This document shows positions 1 through 8,684 of a stretch of 64,000 nucleotides of DNA, in pieces. Below the pieces are notes generated by a model. That model was not told the DNA's origin, searched no databases, and was given only the letters and a program-made list of their open reading frames with translations. The stretch lies in contig JAWVFI010000151.1 in assembly GCA_033856235.1 (NCBI GenBank), positions 15,707 through 79,706 on the forward strand. The letters run 5' to 3'. A program made the position numbers and the translations under genes. The stretch comes from DASXRU01 sp033856235. Its GTDB lineage: Bacteria > Acidobacteriota > Blastocatellia > Pyrinomonadales > Pyrinomonadaceae. Within the stretch, counting starts at the first letter, position 1. Every line of letters starts with the position of its first letter.

Positions 1-106
1 AATACCCTTCCAGCCATGCCACCAGAAATCTAATGGGCGCAATATACACGACCTGGCGACAGCCGTTCAAGGTTTTGAACGTTAGTGTTTGAGTGACGCC
101 CGGGAA

Positions 107-946
107 TCAGCCGGCATCAATTCTGGAAGCCACGCCGTGGAGAGTGTCTATGATCAGCACGAAGATGGGGGGACAGAGCACAACGTTGGAGAGCAGCAGC
201 GAGGCGTGTGAATAAGGGAGAATACCCCCCGGCCCGGTCTGCGGCCGGTGTCGAAAGAGCATGGTCAAGTCCGACATGAACTCCTGGGCATGCCATCCCA
301 GAAATAGCCCCAGGCCCAGACTGGCTGCGAAGCCTCCGATCAAGAACGCGTAGGCTGAAACTCTGGTAAACCGCTGTTCCGGCGCGTTGTCTTCTGAAAT
401 AATCGAAGAATGGATCGGGCTGGGCCGGTAAGTATAGTGCGCCAGATACTCTCTTAGCCTGGTGGTCAGATGCCAGAGCCCCACCAGGAACAAGGCAATC
501 AGTACTGAGCGGCCCGCCAGGCTCAGGACCTGCCACAAGGGCGGTTTGATCATGGCCACAAAAAACGTTGAAAGAAACAGGGAAACCGTAGTGAACACGG
601 CCCGCTGTCGCTCCATGTTATCGCGCCTGTCTCTATCCAGCAGCTGGTTGACCACATTGTCCCAGCGCGTTTGGACCGCAAGGTTTCGTGCTCTTTGGGC
701 ATGTGGATTATTTGAGTAAAGAATCGAAGGGTTACTCTTTTGTTCCAGCTGACGATCGTGGTAGGCGCGTTCCTGAGGATCGGTGAGGCAACGATATGCG
801 CGTGATATGAGCGCGAATTCACGGGCCGCCTTCTCCGATCCCGGGTTAACATCCGGGTGCCGCAAGCGCGCCAAACGCCGATAGGCGGACTTGATCTCCG
901 CGCTAGTGGCTGTTCGTTTTACGCCAAGGACTCTGTAGTAATTCAT
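107..946 (-). CDS. J-domain protein with membrane segments
   Basis: A 279-residue protein with an N-terminal DnaJ J-domain (about residues 2-68) carrying the HPD tripeptide at 30-32, which in this family stimulates the ATPase of DnaK. There is no Gly/Phe-rich, zinc-finger or C-terminal substrate domain, so it is not DnaJ itself. Four hydrophobic stretches follow (about 116-133, 140-160, 195-217 and 250-270), implying a membrane-bound cochaperone with the J-domain on the cytoplasmic side. An AGGATCC sequence lies just upstream of the ATG. It stands apart from the pepA operon upstream. The client is unknown. Confidence 0.85.
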   Translation of the reverse strand: MNYYRVLGVKRTATSAEIKSAYRRLARLRHPDVNPGSEKAAREFALISRAYRCLTDPQERAYHDRQLEQKSNPSILYSNNPHAQRARNLAVQTRWDNVVNQLLDRDRRDNMERQRAVFTTVSLFLSTFFVAMIKPPLWQVLSLAGRSVLIALFLVGLWHLTTRLREYLAHYTYRPSPIHSSIISEDNAPEQRFTRVSAYAFLIGGFAASLGLGLFLGWHAQEFMSDLTMLFRHRPQTGPGGILPYSHASLLLSNVVLCPPIFVLIIDTLHGVASRIDAG

Positions 947-1367
947 TAAGGATCCTGGCTCCCCAATGCGAATTCAGGGCAGTGATCACCCTGCGTTTTC
1001 AATACTATAACACCTCTTCGCCTAAGTCTTGAGGCCAATTGAAGGCAAACGGAATCCTGCGGCCAGGATCCCGGGGGTTGATACTTGTGCGGTGGAGGGG
1101 GTTTTGTGAGGAGGACACCAAAGGAACTATGCTTTGCGCCTCGAGCGGCCCTCGAGGGGGGCGAGGACATTTTCTTTAAGTGGCCACGGCCCCTTTGGCT
1201 AGGGTAATTCCCTCGGAGCAATGTCCATGCCAAAAGTCCGTTATCGATATAACTGAGGAAAAGCCGCTGTCCTGCCTAAGGCGATCCCACTCAGTGTGCA
1301 CATATGTGCACACCCATGTGCCGGATTGAGGACACGTTTCCAGCACTCTCTTAAAGCCGTCCCTCTC
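947..1367. other. Intergenic gap with an 18-bp perfect palindrome
   Basis: About 420 bases between the J-domain gene and pepA, with no convincing gene. The reading frame open at 946-1233 on the minus strand has low-complexity composition and no recognisable domain. The only clear structure is an 18-base perfect palindrome, TGTGCACATATGTGCACA, at 1295-1312, about 55 bases beyond the pepA stop. It could be an operator or part of a transcript end. No T-run follows it, so it is not a standard terminator. Confidence 0.5.
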
Positions 1368-2894
1368 TTACCCCTCTTCTGCAACACTCTTGGTTCTGGC
1401 GTCGCGTTCGACAAAGTTAATCAACGCTCGCACAGCGATTCCGGTTGGACCCTTAGACCGGTGGGGTCGCGCCTCTTCTGCCCAGGCGGTACCCGCGATG
1501 TCCAGGTGCGCCCAGGAAACACCGTCCGCAAACTCCTTCAGAAAAGCAGCAGCGGTGATCGTCCCAGCCCGGCGGCCGCCCACATTCTTGATGTCGGCAA
1601 TATCGGACTTGATTTGTTTTGAGTATTCCTTATCCAGAGGCAACTGCCAAAACTTTTCACCTACCTCCCGGGCGGATTCGATGACCTCATCGATCAGGGC
1701 CTGGTCCGTTCCGAGGATAGCCACGTTCACATCGCCCAGGGCGATGGAAACAGCGCCAGTCAGAGTGGCCATGTCGATTATCCGAGTGGCACCAAGAGTT
1801 TTTGCGTAGGCGATCGCGTCAGCTAAAACCAGACGGCCTTCGGCATCGGTGTTTATTATCTCAATCGACTTGCCAGTCATCGCCGTGACGACGTCACCGG
1901 GTTTCGTGGCTTTGCCGGAAGGGAGATTCTCGGAACACGGCGCAATCCCCAACACTGGCACCGGAGGTTTCAGCTGGGCGATAGCTCGCATCGCGCCAAT
2001 GACCGTAGCGCCGCCGGTCATGTCGTACTTCATTAACTCCATGTTCTCGCCGGGCTTCAAAGAGATGCCGCCGGAGTCGAACGTTATTCCCTTCCCCACG
2101 AGGGCCAGCAGATCATGGTCCGCCTTTTCGCCTACGTACGGTGGGGTGTACTTAAGCACGATCATTTTCGCGGGCTCTTCTGACCCTCGCGATACGCTTA
2201 GCAACGCGCCCATCCCCTCCTGGGTCATGCGGGCTTCATCGAGGACATCTATGCTGAGCCCAAATTCGTTCGCAACTTCGCGAGCGCGTTCAGCCATATC
2301 AGTGGGGGTCAGGTATCCGCCCGGTTCGTTTGCCAACTCCCGGGTATAATTAACGGCTTCGCCGACAATGCGCCCGTCCTCGACGCTGCGGTTAAGGGCC
2401 TGGTCGTCCTCGCCTTCAACGACCACCACCAAACGTTCAATCTGCCGTTTTTCTTTGTCCTCGGTGCGATACTTGTCGGGCTCAAACAAGCCCATGACAG
2501 CGCCTTCCACGACAGTACGCGCGGCCCGGGCCGCATCGGTGGTAGCGCGCGGTACGATGGCCAGACTCTTAACGCTCTTGCTCCTCAGAAAACGCACCGC
2601 CGTTCCGCCCATTTGCGATAACGATGCCGCGCCATAGTCGTCCCGCTGGCCCACACCGACCAGCAGAAGGCGTTGTGCTTTCAGTCCGCTGCCGTTGGAA
2701 AGATGAAGGTATGCAGTTTCTCCTTCTTTGCCCTTCAACTCTTCGGACTCCAGCACGAGCTTCACGAGGCCGCCGGCGGCTTCGTCCAATTCCTTCAGAA
2801 ACCCATCTTCAACCTTCTCGCCCTGAAAGATCGCTATCGCCAGGGCGTGTACGTCGGTCTCTTTGTAGGATCCTGAACTTCCGTTAACTTCCAT
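1368..2894 (-). CDS. pepA: Leucyl aminopeptidase (M17)
   Basis: A 508-residue cytoplasmic M17 aminopeptidase that removes N-terminal residues from peptides using two metal ions. The C-terminal catalytic half carries the family signatures GKGITFDSGGISLKP (metal-binding and catalytic Lys region), KYDMTGGA, and NTDAEGRLVLADA. The N-terminal half is the usual variable domain. Length matches the family. It starts 19 bases after smpB ends, so it is probably the last gene of the leftward plsY-gpsA-smpB-pepA run. An assignment to PepA is secure; peptide preference cannot be read from sequence. Confidence 0.95.
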   Translation of the reverse strand: MEVNGSSGSYKETDVHALAIAIFQGEKVEDGFLKELDEAAGGLVKLVLESEELKGKEGETAYLHLSNGSGLKAQRLLLVGVGQRDDYGAASLSQMGGTAVRFLRSKSVKSLAIVPRATTDAARAARTVVEGAVMGLFEPDKYRTEDKEKRQIERLVVVVEGEDDQALNRSVEDGRIVGEAVNYTRELANEPGGYLTPTDMAERAREVANEFGLSIDVLDEARMTQEGMGALLSVSRGSEEPAKMIVLKYTPPYVGEKADHDLLALVGKGITFDSGGISLKPGENMELMKYDMTGGATVIGAMRAIAQLKPPVPVLGIAPCSENLPSGKATKPGDVVTAMTGKSIEIINTDAEGRLVLADAIAYAKTLGATRIIDMATLTGAVSIALGDVNVAILGTDQALIDEVIESAREVGEKFWQLPLDKEYSKQIKSDIADIKNVGGRRAGTITAAAFLKEFADGVSWAHLDIAGTAWAEEARPHRSKGPTGIAVRALINFVERDARTKSVAEEG

Positions 2895-2913
2895 TTCCCG
2901 CTTCTCCTTTTGC

Positions 2914-3381
2914 TTATCTCTGTCTGGCTTTCAATTGTGCGCGCGTTTCTCGTTCCACCGTGCGGCGCATTTCCGTTTCTCGCTTATCGTAAAGTTTCTT
3001 TCCTTTGGCCACTCCTACTTCGAGTTTCACGCGGCCACTCTTCATGTAAACCCGAGTGATCACGAGGGTCATTCCCTGGATCGCCGCGGACTGTTCCAAC
3101 TTCTCTATCTCCCGCCGGTGCAACAGCAATTTGCGCGTGCGCAAGGGCTCGTGGTTCGCGCGGTTGCCGTGGGAATAAGGTGAGATATGGGCGTTGAATA
3201 ACCATGCCTCATTATCGCGGACGGCGACATAGCTTTCCTTCAACTGGATCCTGCCCGCCATGACACTCTTCACCTCGGTGCCAGTGAGAGCTACTCCCGC
3301 CTCATAGGTTGTTTCGATATAATATTCATGAAAAACGCTTCGATTGCTGGCTAGCGGTTTTTCGTCTTTGGCAGTTGGCAT
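2914..3381 (-). CDS. smpB: SsrA-binding protein SmpB
   Basis: SmpB binds tmRNA and brings it to stalled ribosomes for trans-translation. From the ATG at 3381 the protein is 155 residues, the usual size, and reads through conserved blocks: NRSVFHEYYIE, TGTEVKS, the ISPYSHGN region, and the basic C-terminal tail with the KKLYDKRE segment. An upstream TTG at 3435 is open in frame but would add 18 atypical residues, so the ATG was chosen. The tmRNA gene itself was not found nearby. It sits between gpsA and pepA on the same strand. Confidence 0.95.
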   Translation of the reverse strand: MPTAKDEKPLASNRSVFHEYYIETTYEAGVALTGTEVKSVMAGRIQLKESYVAVRDNEAWLFNAHISPYSHGNRANHEPLRTRKLLLHRREIEKLEQSAAIQGMTLVITRVYMKSGRVKLEVGVAKGKKLYDKRETEMRRTVERETRAQLKARQR

Positions 3382-3562
3382 CGGGGCAGATTCATCGCTA
3401 ATTGCGGCAACTAGTGTTCCTAACCATAATCTCAAAAGTAGACCGTTAAGCAGTAAAAGTCGAGAAGCCGTTGCCTACAACTGTGTTCCTCCGCTATCGC
3501 ATTGCTGCACCCGGTCGCCGGACTGCACAAACTACCAACAGCTCCCGAAAGGCCTCTTTGGT

Positions 3563-4567
3563 CTAATCCGGTTCCCCTCGCAATGGCCGGGCCATTAGAT
3601 CGCGCGCGGCCTCCATGGCGGGTTTGCCCTCATACAAAACTCGATGTATCTCATTCACTACGGGCATCTCTATCCCCAACCGCGCACTGAGTTGCTTTAC
3701 AGAATGTGTGGTGCGCACTCCTTCAGCAACTTCGCGCATGTCGCTCAGGATGTCACCGAGGGCCCGTCCTTTTCCCAGTTCCTCACCCACAAAGCGATTG
3801 CGCGACAGACTCCCTGTGCAAGTGAGAACGAGATCGCCGAGGCCGGCTAGTCCCATCAGCGTCTCGATCCTTGCGCCTTGCGCCAGGGCAAAGCGTGTCA
3901 TCTCTGCCAGACCCCGTGTGATCAGCGCCGCGACACTGTTGCTTCCGAAACCCAAGCCAGCGACCATCCCGGCGGCAATGGCCATGACATTTTTTACCGC
4001 GCCGCCGATCTCTGTGCCTACCACGTCCCGATTGCGGTAAATCCGAAGATTGTCGAAGCTAAACTCCTGCTGCACTACGGCGCTGTCGCTCTCGCTGACG
4101 CCTGCTGCGACTATGGCAGTCGGATGTCCGGCGACCACCTCACTGGCAAATGAAGGACCGGAGAGACAGACAAATCGCGGCGGGAAGATCTTGCCGAGTT
4201 CGTCAATGACGATCTCAGAAATTCGCATACCGCTCTCGTTCTCGATCCCCTTGCTGGCGCTGATCAATATCATTTCCGCGTGCAGCGCCGGCAACATCTT
4301 TCTCAGCAGGTCACGGGTTGCATGCGACGGAGCAGCGAGGATCACGAGCTCAGCGCCCACCAAAACCTCGCCCACCACCGTCGTAGCTCTTACTTTATCC
4401 GGAATCAGGCAGGATGCGAGATAGAAGTCATTGACATGCCGTGCATTCACCGATGCAACAACTTCTGCATTGCGCGACCAGAGGCGAACCTCGTGCCCGG
4501 CGCGCCCGGCCATAACAGCGAGCGCCGTGCCCCAACTTCCTGCTCCCATGATGGCAACCGACTTCAT
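3563..4567 (-). CDS. gpsA: Glycerol-3-phosphate dehydrogenase [NAD(P)+]
   Basis: It reduces dihydroxyacetone phosphate to sn-glycerol 3-phosphate, the backbone for phospholipids. The 334-residue protein starts MKSVAIMGAGSWG, giving a Rossmann GxGxxG at the very N-terminus. Further signatures are SASKGIE, SGPSFA, the catalytic-Lys region GGAVKNVMAIAAG, and LAGLGDLVLTCTG. A longer in-frame start at 4639 would overlap plsY by 65 bases and adds no family sequence, so ATG 4567 was chosen, 7 bases after the plsY stop. PlsY uses the product, so the pairing is functional. Confidence 0.95.
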   Translation of the reverse strand: MKSVAIMGAGSWGTALAVMAGRAGHEVRLWSRNAEVVASVNARHVNDFYLASCLIPDKVRATTVVGEVLVGAELVILAAPSHATRDLLRKMLPALHAEMILISASKGIENESGMRISEIVIDELGKIFPPRFVCLSGPSFASEVVAGHPTAIVAAGVSESDSAVVQQEFSFDNLRIYRNRDVVGTEIGGAVKNVMAIAAGMVAGLGFGSNSVAALITRGLAEMTRFALAQGARIETLMGLAGLGDLVLTCTGSLSRNRFVGEELGKGRALGDILSDMREVAEGVRTTHSVKQLSARLGIEMPVVNEIHRVLYEGKPAMEAARDLMARPLRGEPD

Positions 4568-4574
4568 GCGTAGT

Positions 4575-5216
4575 TCACTTGAATTTGTTTTCTGTCCCCG
4601 CTGCCAGCCGCCCAATATTTCCCCGGTGGGCGAACACAATCAATGCGGCGCCCGCACTGACGGCAGCCAACAGCTGCCGCAGATTAGGAACCGGGTGCAC
4701 CGTCGCCGCCTCTAACCAAATAAGGAAAGGAATCAACATTGCCGCTGCGATCGAGGCCAATGACACGTACCGTGTAACGATAACGATAAGTAAGAACACC
4801 ACAGCCGCGAGGGCAACTGCGATCGGCGCTAAGACCAGGAACACGCCCAGACCCGTCGCTACACCTTTGCCGCCACGAAAGCCGAGCCAGGCCGGAAAAC
4901 AGTGACCTAATATAACTGCAACTGCGGCGCCGGAAACTACCCAAGCTGCCGCAGAAGGTAAAGCCGGGCCGCCGAGAACTGCCGTGCCCAATGCCCATCG
5001 CGCAACTAAAACCGCCACTGACCCCTTCAACGCGTCGAGTAACAACGTGATCACACCTGCGGCTTTTCCCGCCTGGCGGGAAACATTGGTGGCCCCGGTT
5101 CCGCCCGACCCGGCCCCGCGCACATCAGCACCCTGGCGCGCACGCACAATCAAGTAGCCAAAAGGTATCGAGCCCAGGAGATAGGCGAACAATATTACAA
5201 GCAGATATCGACTCAT
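4575..5216 (-). CDS. plsY: Acyl-phosphate:glycerol-3-phosphate acyltransferase PlsY
   Basis: This inner-membrane enzyme transfers an acyl group from acyl-phosphate to the 1-position of glycerol 3-phosphate, the first step of phospholipid synthesis. The 213 residues are largely hydrophobic, with about five to six membrane segments. They contain the three PlsY motifs: LLGSIPFGYLI with the following GSGGTGATNV loop (motif 1), GHCFPAWLGFRGGKGVATG (motif 2) and the C-terminal RHRxN-type region seen here as FAHRGNIGRL (motif 3). It leads the plsY-gpsA pair. No strong Shine-Dalgarno is visible before the ATG. Confidence 0.95.
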   Translation of the reverse strand: MSRYLLVILFAYLLGSIPFGYLIVRARQGADVRGAGSGGTGATNVSRQAGKAAGVITLLLDALKGSVAVLVARWALGTAVLGGPALPSAAAWVVSGAAVAVILGHCFPAWLGFRGGKGVATGLGVFLVLAPIAVALAAVVFLLIVIVTRYVSLASIAAAMLIPFLIWLEAATVHPVPNLRQLLAAVSAGAALIVFAHRGNIGRLAAGTENKFK

Positions 5217-5354
5217 GATGGCGATCGGCCGTAAACGATGCCGCGGCGCTGTGATGTGAATGCTGGAGCGTCACGCATGATACACGGGTTTCGGATCTAC
5301 TACCGGTACTCGGAGATAGATTTCCTCTGAATGGGGCGAAGCGCCGCACAACAA

Positions 5355-5385
5355 GAAAGGCTGCCCGTCTTTCGAGCAGCCTTTC
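5355..5385 (-). terminator. Intrinsic terminator after the M43 peptidase gene
   Basis: A 10-bp perfect stem (GAAAGGCTGC / GCAGCCTTTC) with an 11-base loop lies about 30 bases beyond the stop of the peptidase gene on the minus strand. It is followed on that strand by TTGTTGTG, a weak T-rich tract. It separates this gene from plsY. Confidence 0.7.
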
Positions 5386-5416
5386 CTGTTCTTCTAACCG
5401 ATTCCAGTTCGCCCGC

Positions 5417-6358
5417 CTACAGTCCGCGATACTGAAGCGATAGTGCTTCCATCCGTGCCGATTGACCAGAAGTAAACTGGAACATACAGGGATCATCCGT
5501 ATAGTCCATAAAGTTCTCGATCGGATCCACGCCGGGCTTTGGGCAGGTATCTCGTCCCGCAGGGCAACCAAATGCCGGCGAACGCTCCGCTGGCGTGTCG
5601 GCAACGAAGTCGTTATAGACAGCGGCGCACCCTCCCTGAAATGTGTGGAAGAGACCTAGCCAATGTCCCACCTCATGCGTTCCCGTATCACCCTCGTTGT
5701 AAGGGACAGTCGAGCCGCCGGGCAGCGATGAGTAAAGGCAGACGACCCCGTCCATCGCCGGGTCTGCGGCAAACCAAAACGGGAACGTCGCCCAACCGAG
5801 AAGGAACCCGCCCGCATTGTTTGTATAGAAATTCAGCGCATCAGCCCCGCCGATGTGCAAGGCCGTTTTCATTTCGCGCTCAGCAGCAGTTCCCGGTCCG
5901 GCTTCGAACCAGGACGCGTTGGTTGTTCGGTCAACTCCGGACAAAACAAACCTGAATGGCGTGTTGGCGGCGGCGGCGCCCGTCGCTCCCGCATAGGCTC
6001 GATTCAAGACATCGATCTGGTCCATCAACATTTTCATAGGGACGTCACCGTTATCGATCCCTTTGCCGGTGTTGATGACATGGAAAAATACCGGCACGGT
6101 CACTGAGCCGGACTTTCTGATCTGGCCCTTGCTCCGGCCCGCATTGAATTGATCTGAGGACGACTGAATTTGCACCGCCACCGTCTCGTCGATGTCTTTG
6201 GTGCCGCAATGCTGGGAGCGATCGTTAGCCTTAGGCGCGCTCGCTGGCCCAAGTTTGAAATTCTCCGCTTGCGCGCTGTGGTTTAGCCGGCTGGGCGTCA
6301 GGACAAATCCGATGCAAAGAGTAAATAGCGACAGTATCAAGAGAACCTTGGTTTTCAT
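5417..6358 (-). CDS. Secreted zinc metallopeptidase, M43 (pappalysin-like) family
   Basis: A 313-residue extracytoplasmic metzincin. The N-terminus has a signal peptide (Lys-rich start, hydrophobic core, cleavage near residue 31). The catalytic zinc motif is HEVGHWLGLFH (HExxHxxGxxH), and the downstream Met-turn appears as NFMDYTDD followed by MFQFT. Both are diagnostic of M43 enzymes such as ulilysin and cytophagalysin. The ATG is preceded by a near-perfect GGAGGT ribosome site. It is monocistronic, divergent from the cyclic-nucleotide-binding gene and closed by a terminator. The natural substrate is unknown. Confidence 0.92.
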   Translation of the reverse strand: MKTKVLLILSLFTLCIGFVLTPSRLNHSAQAENFKLGPASAPKANDRSQHCGTKDIDETVAVQIQSSSDQFNAGRSKGQIRKSGSVTVPVFFHVINTGKGIDNGDVPMKMLMDQIDVLNRAYAGATGAAAANTPFRFVLSGVDRTTNASWFEAGPGTAAEREMKTALHIGGADALNFYTNNAGGFLLGWATFPFWFAADPAMDGVVCLYSSLPGGSTVPYNEGDTGTHEVGHWLGLFHTFQGGCAAVYNDFVADTPAERSPAFGCPAGRDTCPKPGVDPIENFMDYTDDPCMFQFTSGQSARMEALSLQYRGL

Positions 6359-6564
6359 TTGACCTCCATGAGAAACATGCTTGTCTTAAGAACGTGAAGT
6401 GGGTAAGAGACCAGACGGCTGAGGACTTTATTCCTGCGACATGGCAATGTCAATTTCTCAGCTGGCAGCCATCCCGGAGAACTTTCCTTGTCGGCGGGTT
6501 ATGGATGCTGCTACTCTGCGCTCGCTTTTTAAGACGAGGCTGCGAACTTAGAAAGGCCCCCGCC

Positions 6565-7023
6565 ATGCATGAGGAATATGCTTCACTCATTACCGGCCTG
6601 CCATTGTTCAAAGGGTACACAGCTGCGGGCGCGCAAAGACTGATCGGTGAAGGCGCAGTCGAAGAACATTCCCCCGACGAAGTGCTCTTCAAGGAGGGTG
6701 ACGCTGCCACCGATGTGTTACTGGTCCTGAAGGGCAAGCTGCAGGTTTTTGTCGAGCGTCAAGGCCGGTCGATGGTCCTGACCGATTGTGGGCCCGGAAC
6801 GATTCTCGGCGAGTTAGCCGTCCTCTGCGGCATTCAGCGCTCCGCTTCCGTGCGAGTGCTTGAGCCGTCAACCGTCTTGCAGTGGGACGCCGCTGCCTTT
6901 CGCAGCCTATTACTTGCCGACGCTTTTCTCTCGGAGCGGATTTTTCGCCAGGCGCTGCGCACGCTAATCGACAAGGAACAGTCTCTGATCGCTTCTCTGA
7001 CCCAGTCCCAAGCTGGTAATTGA
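6565..7023 (+). CDS. Cyclic-nucleotide-binding domain protein
   Basis: A 152-residue protein that is essentially one cNMP-binding (Crp/Fnr-type) beta-roll. Recognisable parts are LPLFKG, the EVLFKEGDAATDVLLVLKG strand pair, and the phosphate-binding cassette region GTILGELAVLCGIQRSASV, where Glu and Arg contact cyclic nucleotides in CRP and PKA. There is no helix-turn-helix, so it is not a transcription factor on its own. The ATG at 6565 follows AGAAAGG by about 9 bases. An in-frame upstream start at 6394 adds unrelated residues. It may regulate by protein contact. Confidence 0.85.
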   Translation: MHEEYASLITGLPLFKGYTAAGAQRLIGEGAVEEHSPDEVLFKEGDAATDVLLVLKGKLQVFVERQGRSMVLTDCGPGTILGELAVLCGIQRSASVRVLEPSTVLQWDAAAFRSLLLADAFLSERIFRQALRTLIDKEQSLIASLTQSQAGN

Positions 7024-7034
7024 GGAACACGAAG

Positions 7035-7303
7035 ATGAAATCAGAAATGCTTGGGACAGACACTTCGGAGGTTGAGGTCAGCCATATTTCTAAGCATGGT
7101 GTATGGTTGCTGCTGCGCGACCGCGAGGTTTTCATGCCGTACGACCAATTTCCCTGGTTTAAGAAGGCGTCTCTGTGTCCGCCATTCTTAATGTTCAGCT
7201 ACCTCAGCCAGGACATCTCTTCTGGCCAGACCTCGATGTCGACCTCGCAGTCGAATCGATCCAACACCCAGAACGGTTTCCTCTTGTTGCCAAACAGCGT
7301 TAG
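7035..7303 (+). pseudogene. DUF2442 protein interrupted by a frameshift
   Basis: From ATG 7035 the first 45 or so codons read as a DUF2442 domain (VSHISKHGVWLLL, MPYDQFPWFKKA). After about 7167 the frame loses similarity, but the frame with codons starting at 7169 continues the family perfectly, ending PERFPLVAKQR and a TAG at 7301-7303. The break lies between 7163 and 7178 in the tract GGCGTCTCTGTGTCC, consistent with a 2-base CT gain or a 1-base loss. Intact protein would be about 89 residues. DUF2442 proteins often pair with DUF4160 toxin-antitoxin-like partners, none of which is seen here. It could be a true pseudogene or an assembly error. Confidence 0.8.
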
Positions 7304-7337
7304 GACCTTTGTGTCCCTCAGTCAGACCAAACTATTT

Positions 7338-8573
7338 TCAAATCAATCTTCTTCTCAACAAATCCAGCACAGCCTGCGAAGCGCGCCACCTTACCAGATG
7401 GCGATCGCCAGGAAGCGATAGCTTGCGGTGTTCCGTATGTGCATCGTCAGCTAGCGCAACGTACACCAGACCTACGGGTTTATCCTCGGTACCCCCGCCG
7501 GGCCCAGCGATGCCGGTAACAGCCAGACCAAAATCCGTTCCCGCGCGCTCACGAACCCCTTCGGCCATCGCCTCAGCCACGGACGCGCTGACCGCGCCGT
7601 CAGCCAGAATTAATTTCGGATCTACTCCCAGGAGCCGGGTCTTCGCCGCGTTTGAATAGGCCACCACGCCCTCGACAAAGTATTTCGATGACCCTGCAAC
7701 GTCTGTCAGCCTCTGTGCGACTAATCCGCCAGTGCAACTTTCGGCTACCGCAAGGGTGAACCCGCTGACTGACAATCTCAGTCCGACCACTTCTTCCATT
7801 GTCTCGCCGCGAAAGGCGAAGACTGCGTCACCCAATTCCATTTCCAACTTTTCCGAAAGATCGTCCAGCAACTGCTCCGCCGCGGCCTCGGTCCTCGCCT
7901 GGGCACTGAGGTGAATTTCAACTTCGCTGCTATTGAACAGAATCGTGGTTTGCGGATTCTGGTAGCGCGTATAAATCGGCGCAATCTTTTCATCAATCGC
8001 TGACTCGCCCATTCCGGCAACGCGCAAGACCCGCCGCGCAAACCGCACCTCACCGGACTTCTCCGCCAGCCGCGGTCGCACCAAGGCTTCGAACATCGGT
8101 TTCATTTCGCGCGGCGGTCCGGGAAGAAGCGCAATAGAACAGCCTTCGTGTTCGATGAATAGCCCGGGAGCGCTGCCATTGGGGTTATCCAGCACCTCCG
8201 CGCCATCGATAACCATGGCTTGGCGTGAGTTTCTCTCCGGCATCGCCAGTTTGTACTGCGCGAAGCGATTCCGTATTTCACGCAGCACGCTGTCGTCCAG
8301 CACCAGCCTGCGGCCCAGGGCGCGCGCCGCCACTTTACGGGTCACGTCGTCTTCAGTTGGTCCCAGACCCCCGGTGGTAATTACGACGCGCGAACGTTTG
8401 ACAGCATCTCTGATTGCTTCTTCCAGGCGCGCGTCATCATCGCCGACGATAGTCTTCAGCTTGACGTCAATCCCGAGGCGATTCAATTGTTCGGTGAGCC
8501 AGAGGCTGTTGGTGTCGGTGCGTGTCGGCGCCAAGAGCTCTGAGCCGATGGCGATAATTTCAGCAGTTAGCAT
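7338..8573 (-). CDS. cinA: CinA: competence/damage-inducible protein, NMN amidohydrolase
   Basis: A 411-residue two-domain protein. The N-terminal half is a molybdopterin-binding-like domain (COG1058) with TTGGLGPTEDDVTR, linked in family members to ADP-ribose pyrophosphatase activity. The C-terminal half (COG1546) is the nicotinamide-nucleotide amidase domain, with AESCTGGLVA, the GVVAYSNAAK block and TGIAGPGGGTEDKPVG. Together they recycle NAD by-products. It is convergent with the DUF2442 remnant, about 35 bases apart, and divergent from the dehydrogenase gene. Confidence 0.95.
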   Translation of the reverse strand: MLTAEIIAIGSELLAPTRTDTNSLWLTEQLNRLGIDVKLKTIVGDDDARLEEAIRDAVKRSRVVITTGGLGPTEDDVTRKVAARALGRRLVLDDSVLREIRNRFAQYKLAMPERNSRQAMVIDGAEVLDNPNGSAPGLFIEHEGCSIALLPGPPREMKPMFEALVRPRLAEKSGEVRFARRVLRVAGMGESAIDEKIAPIYTRYQNPQTTILFNSSEVEIHLSAQARTEAAAEQLLDDLSEKLEMELGDAVFAFRGETMEEVVGLRLSVSGFTLAVAESCTGGLVAQRLTDVAGSSKYFVEGVVAYSNAAKTRLLGVDPKLILADGAVSASVAEAMAEGVRERAGTDFGLAVTGIAGPGGGTEDKPVGLVYVALADDAHTEHRKLSLPGDRHLVRWRASQAVLDLLRRRLI

Positions 8574-8684
8574 GGAGGATCTTATTTACCATAGAGGCAC
8601 GAGAAGGAGAAATCGTAAAGGAGGTGTATTTGTCGAATCGTCACCGGGTCGCTTATAGTCACTGATTCTCAAAGGGGAACAAAT

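Noticed and set aside
946..1233. 95-codon open frame on the minus strand between the J-domain gene and pepA
   Set aside because: Composition and codon use do not resemble neighbours, no domain, no ribosome site; its sequence includes a GC hairpin.
3382..3562. tmRNA gene beside smpB
   Set aside because: The gap is too short and lacks tRNA-like ends or a tag reading frame.
4568..4639. Longer start for gpsA
   Set aside because: It would overlap plsY by 65 bases and adds residues not found in the family; ATG 4567 gives the normal Rossmann N-terminus.
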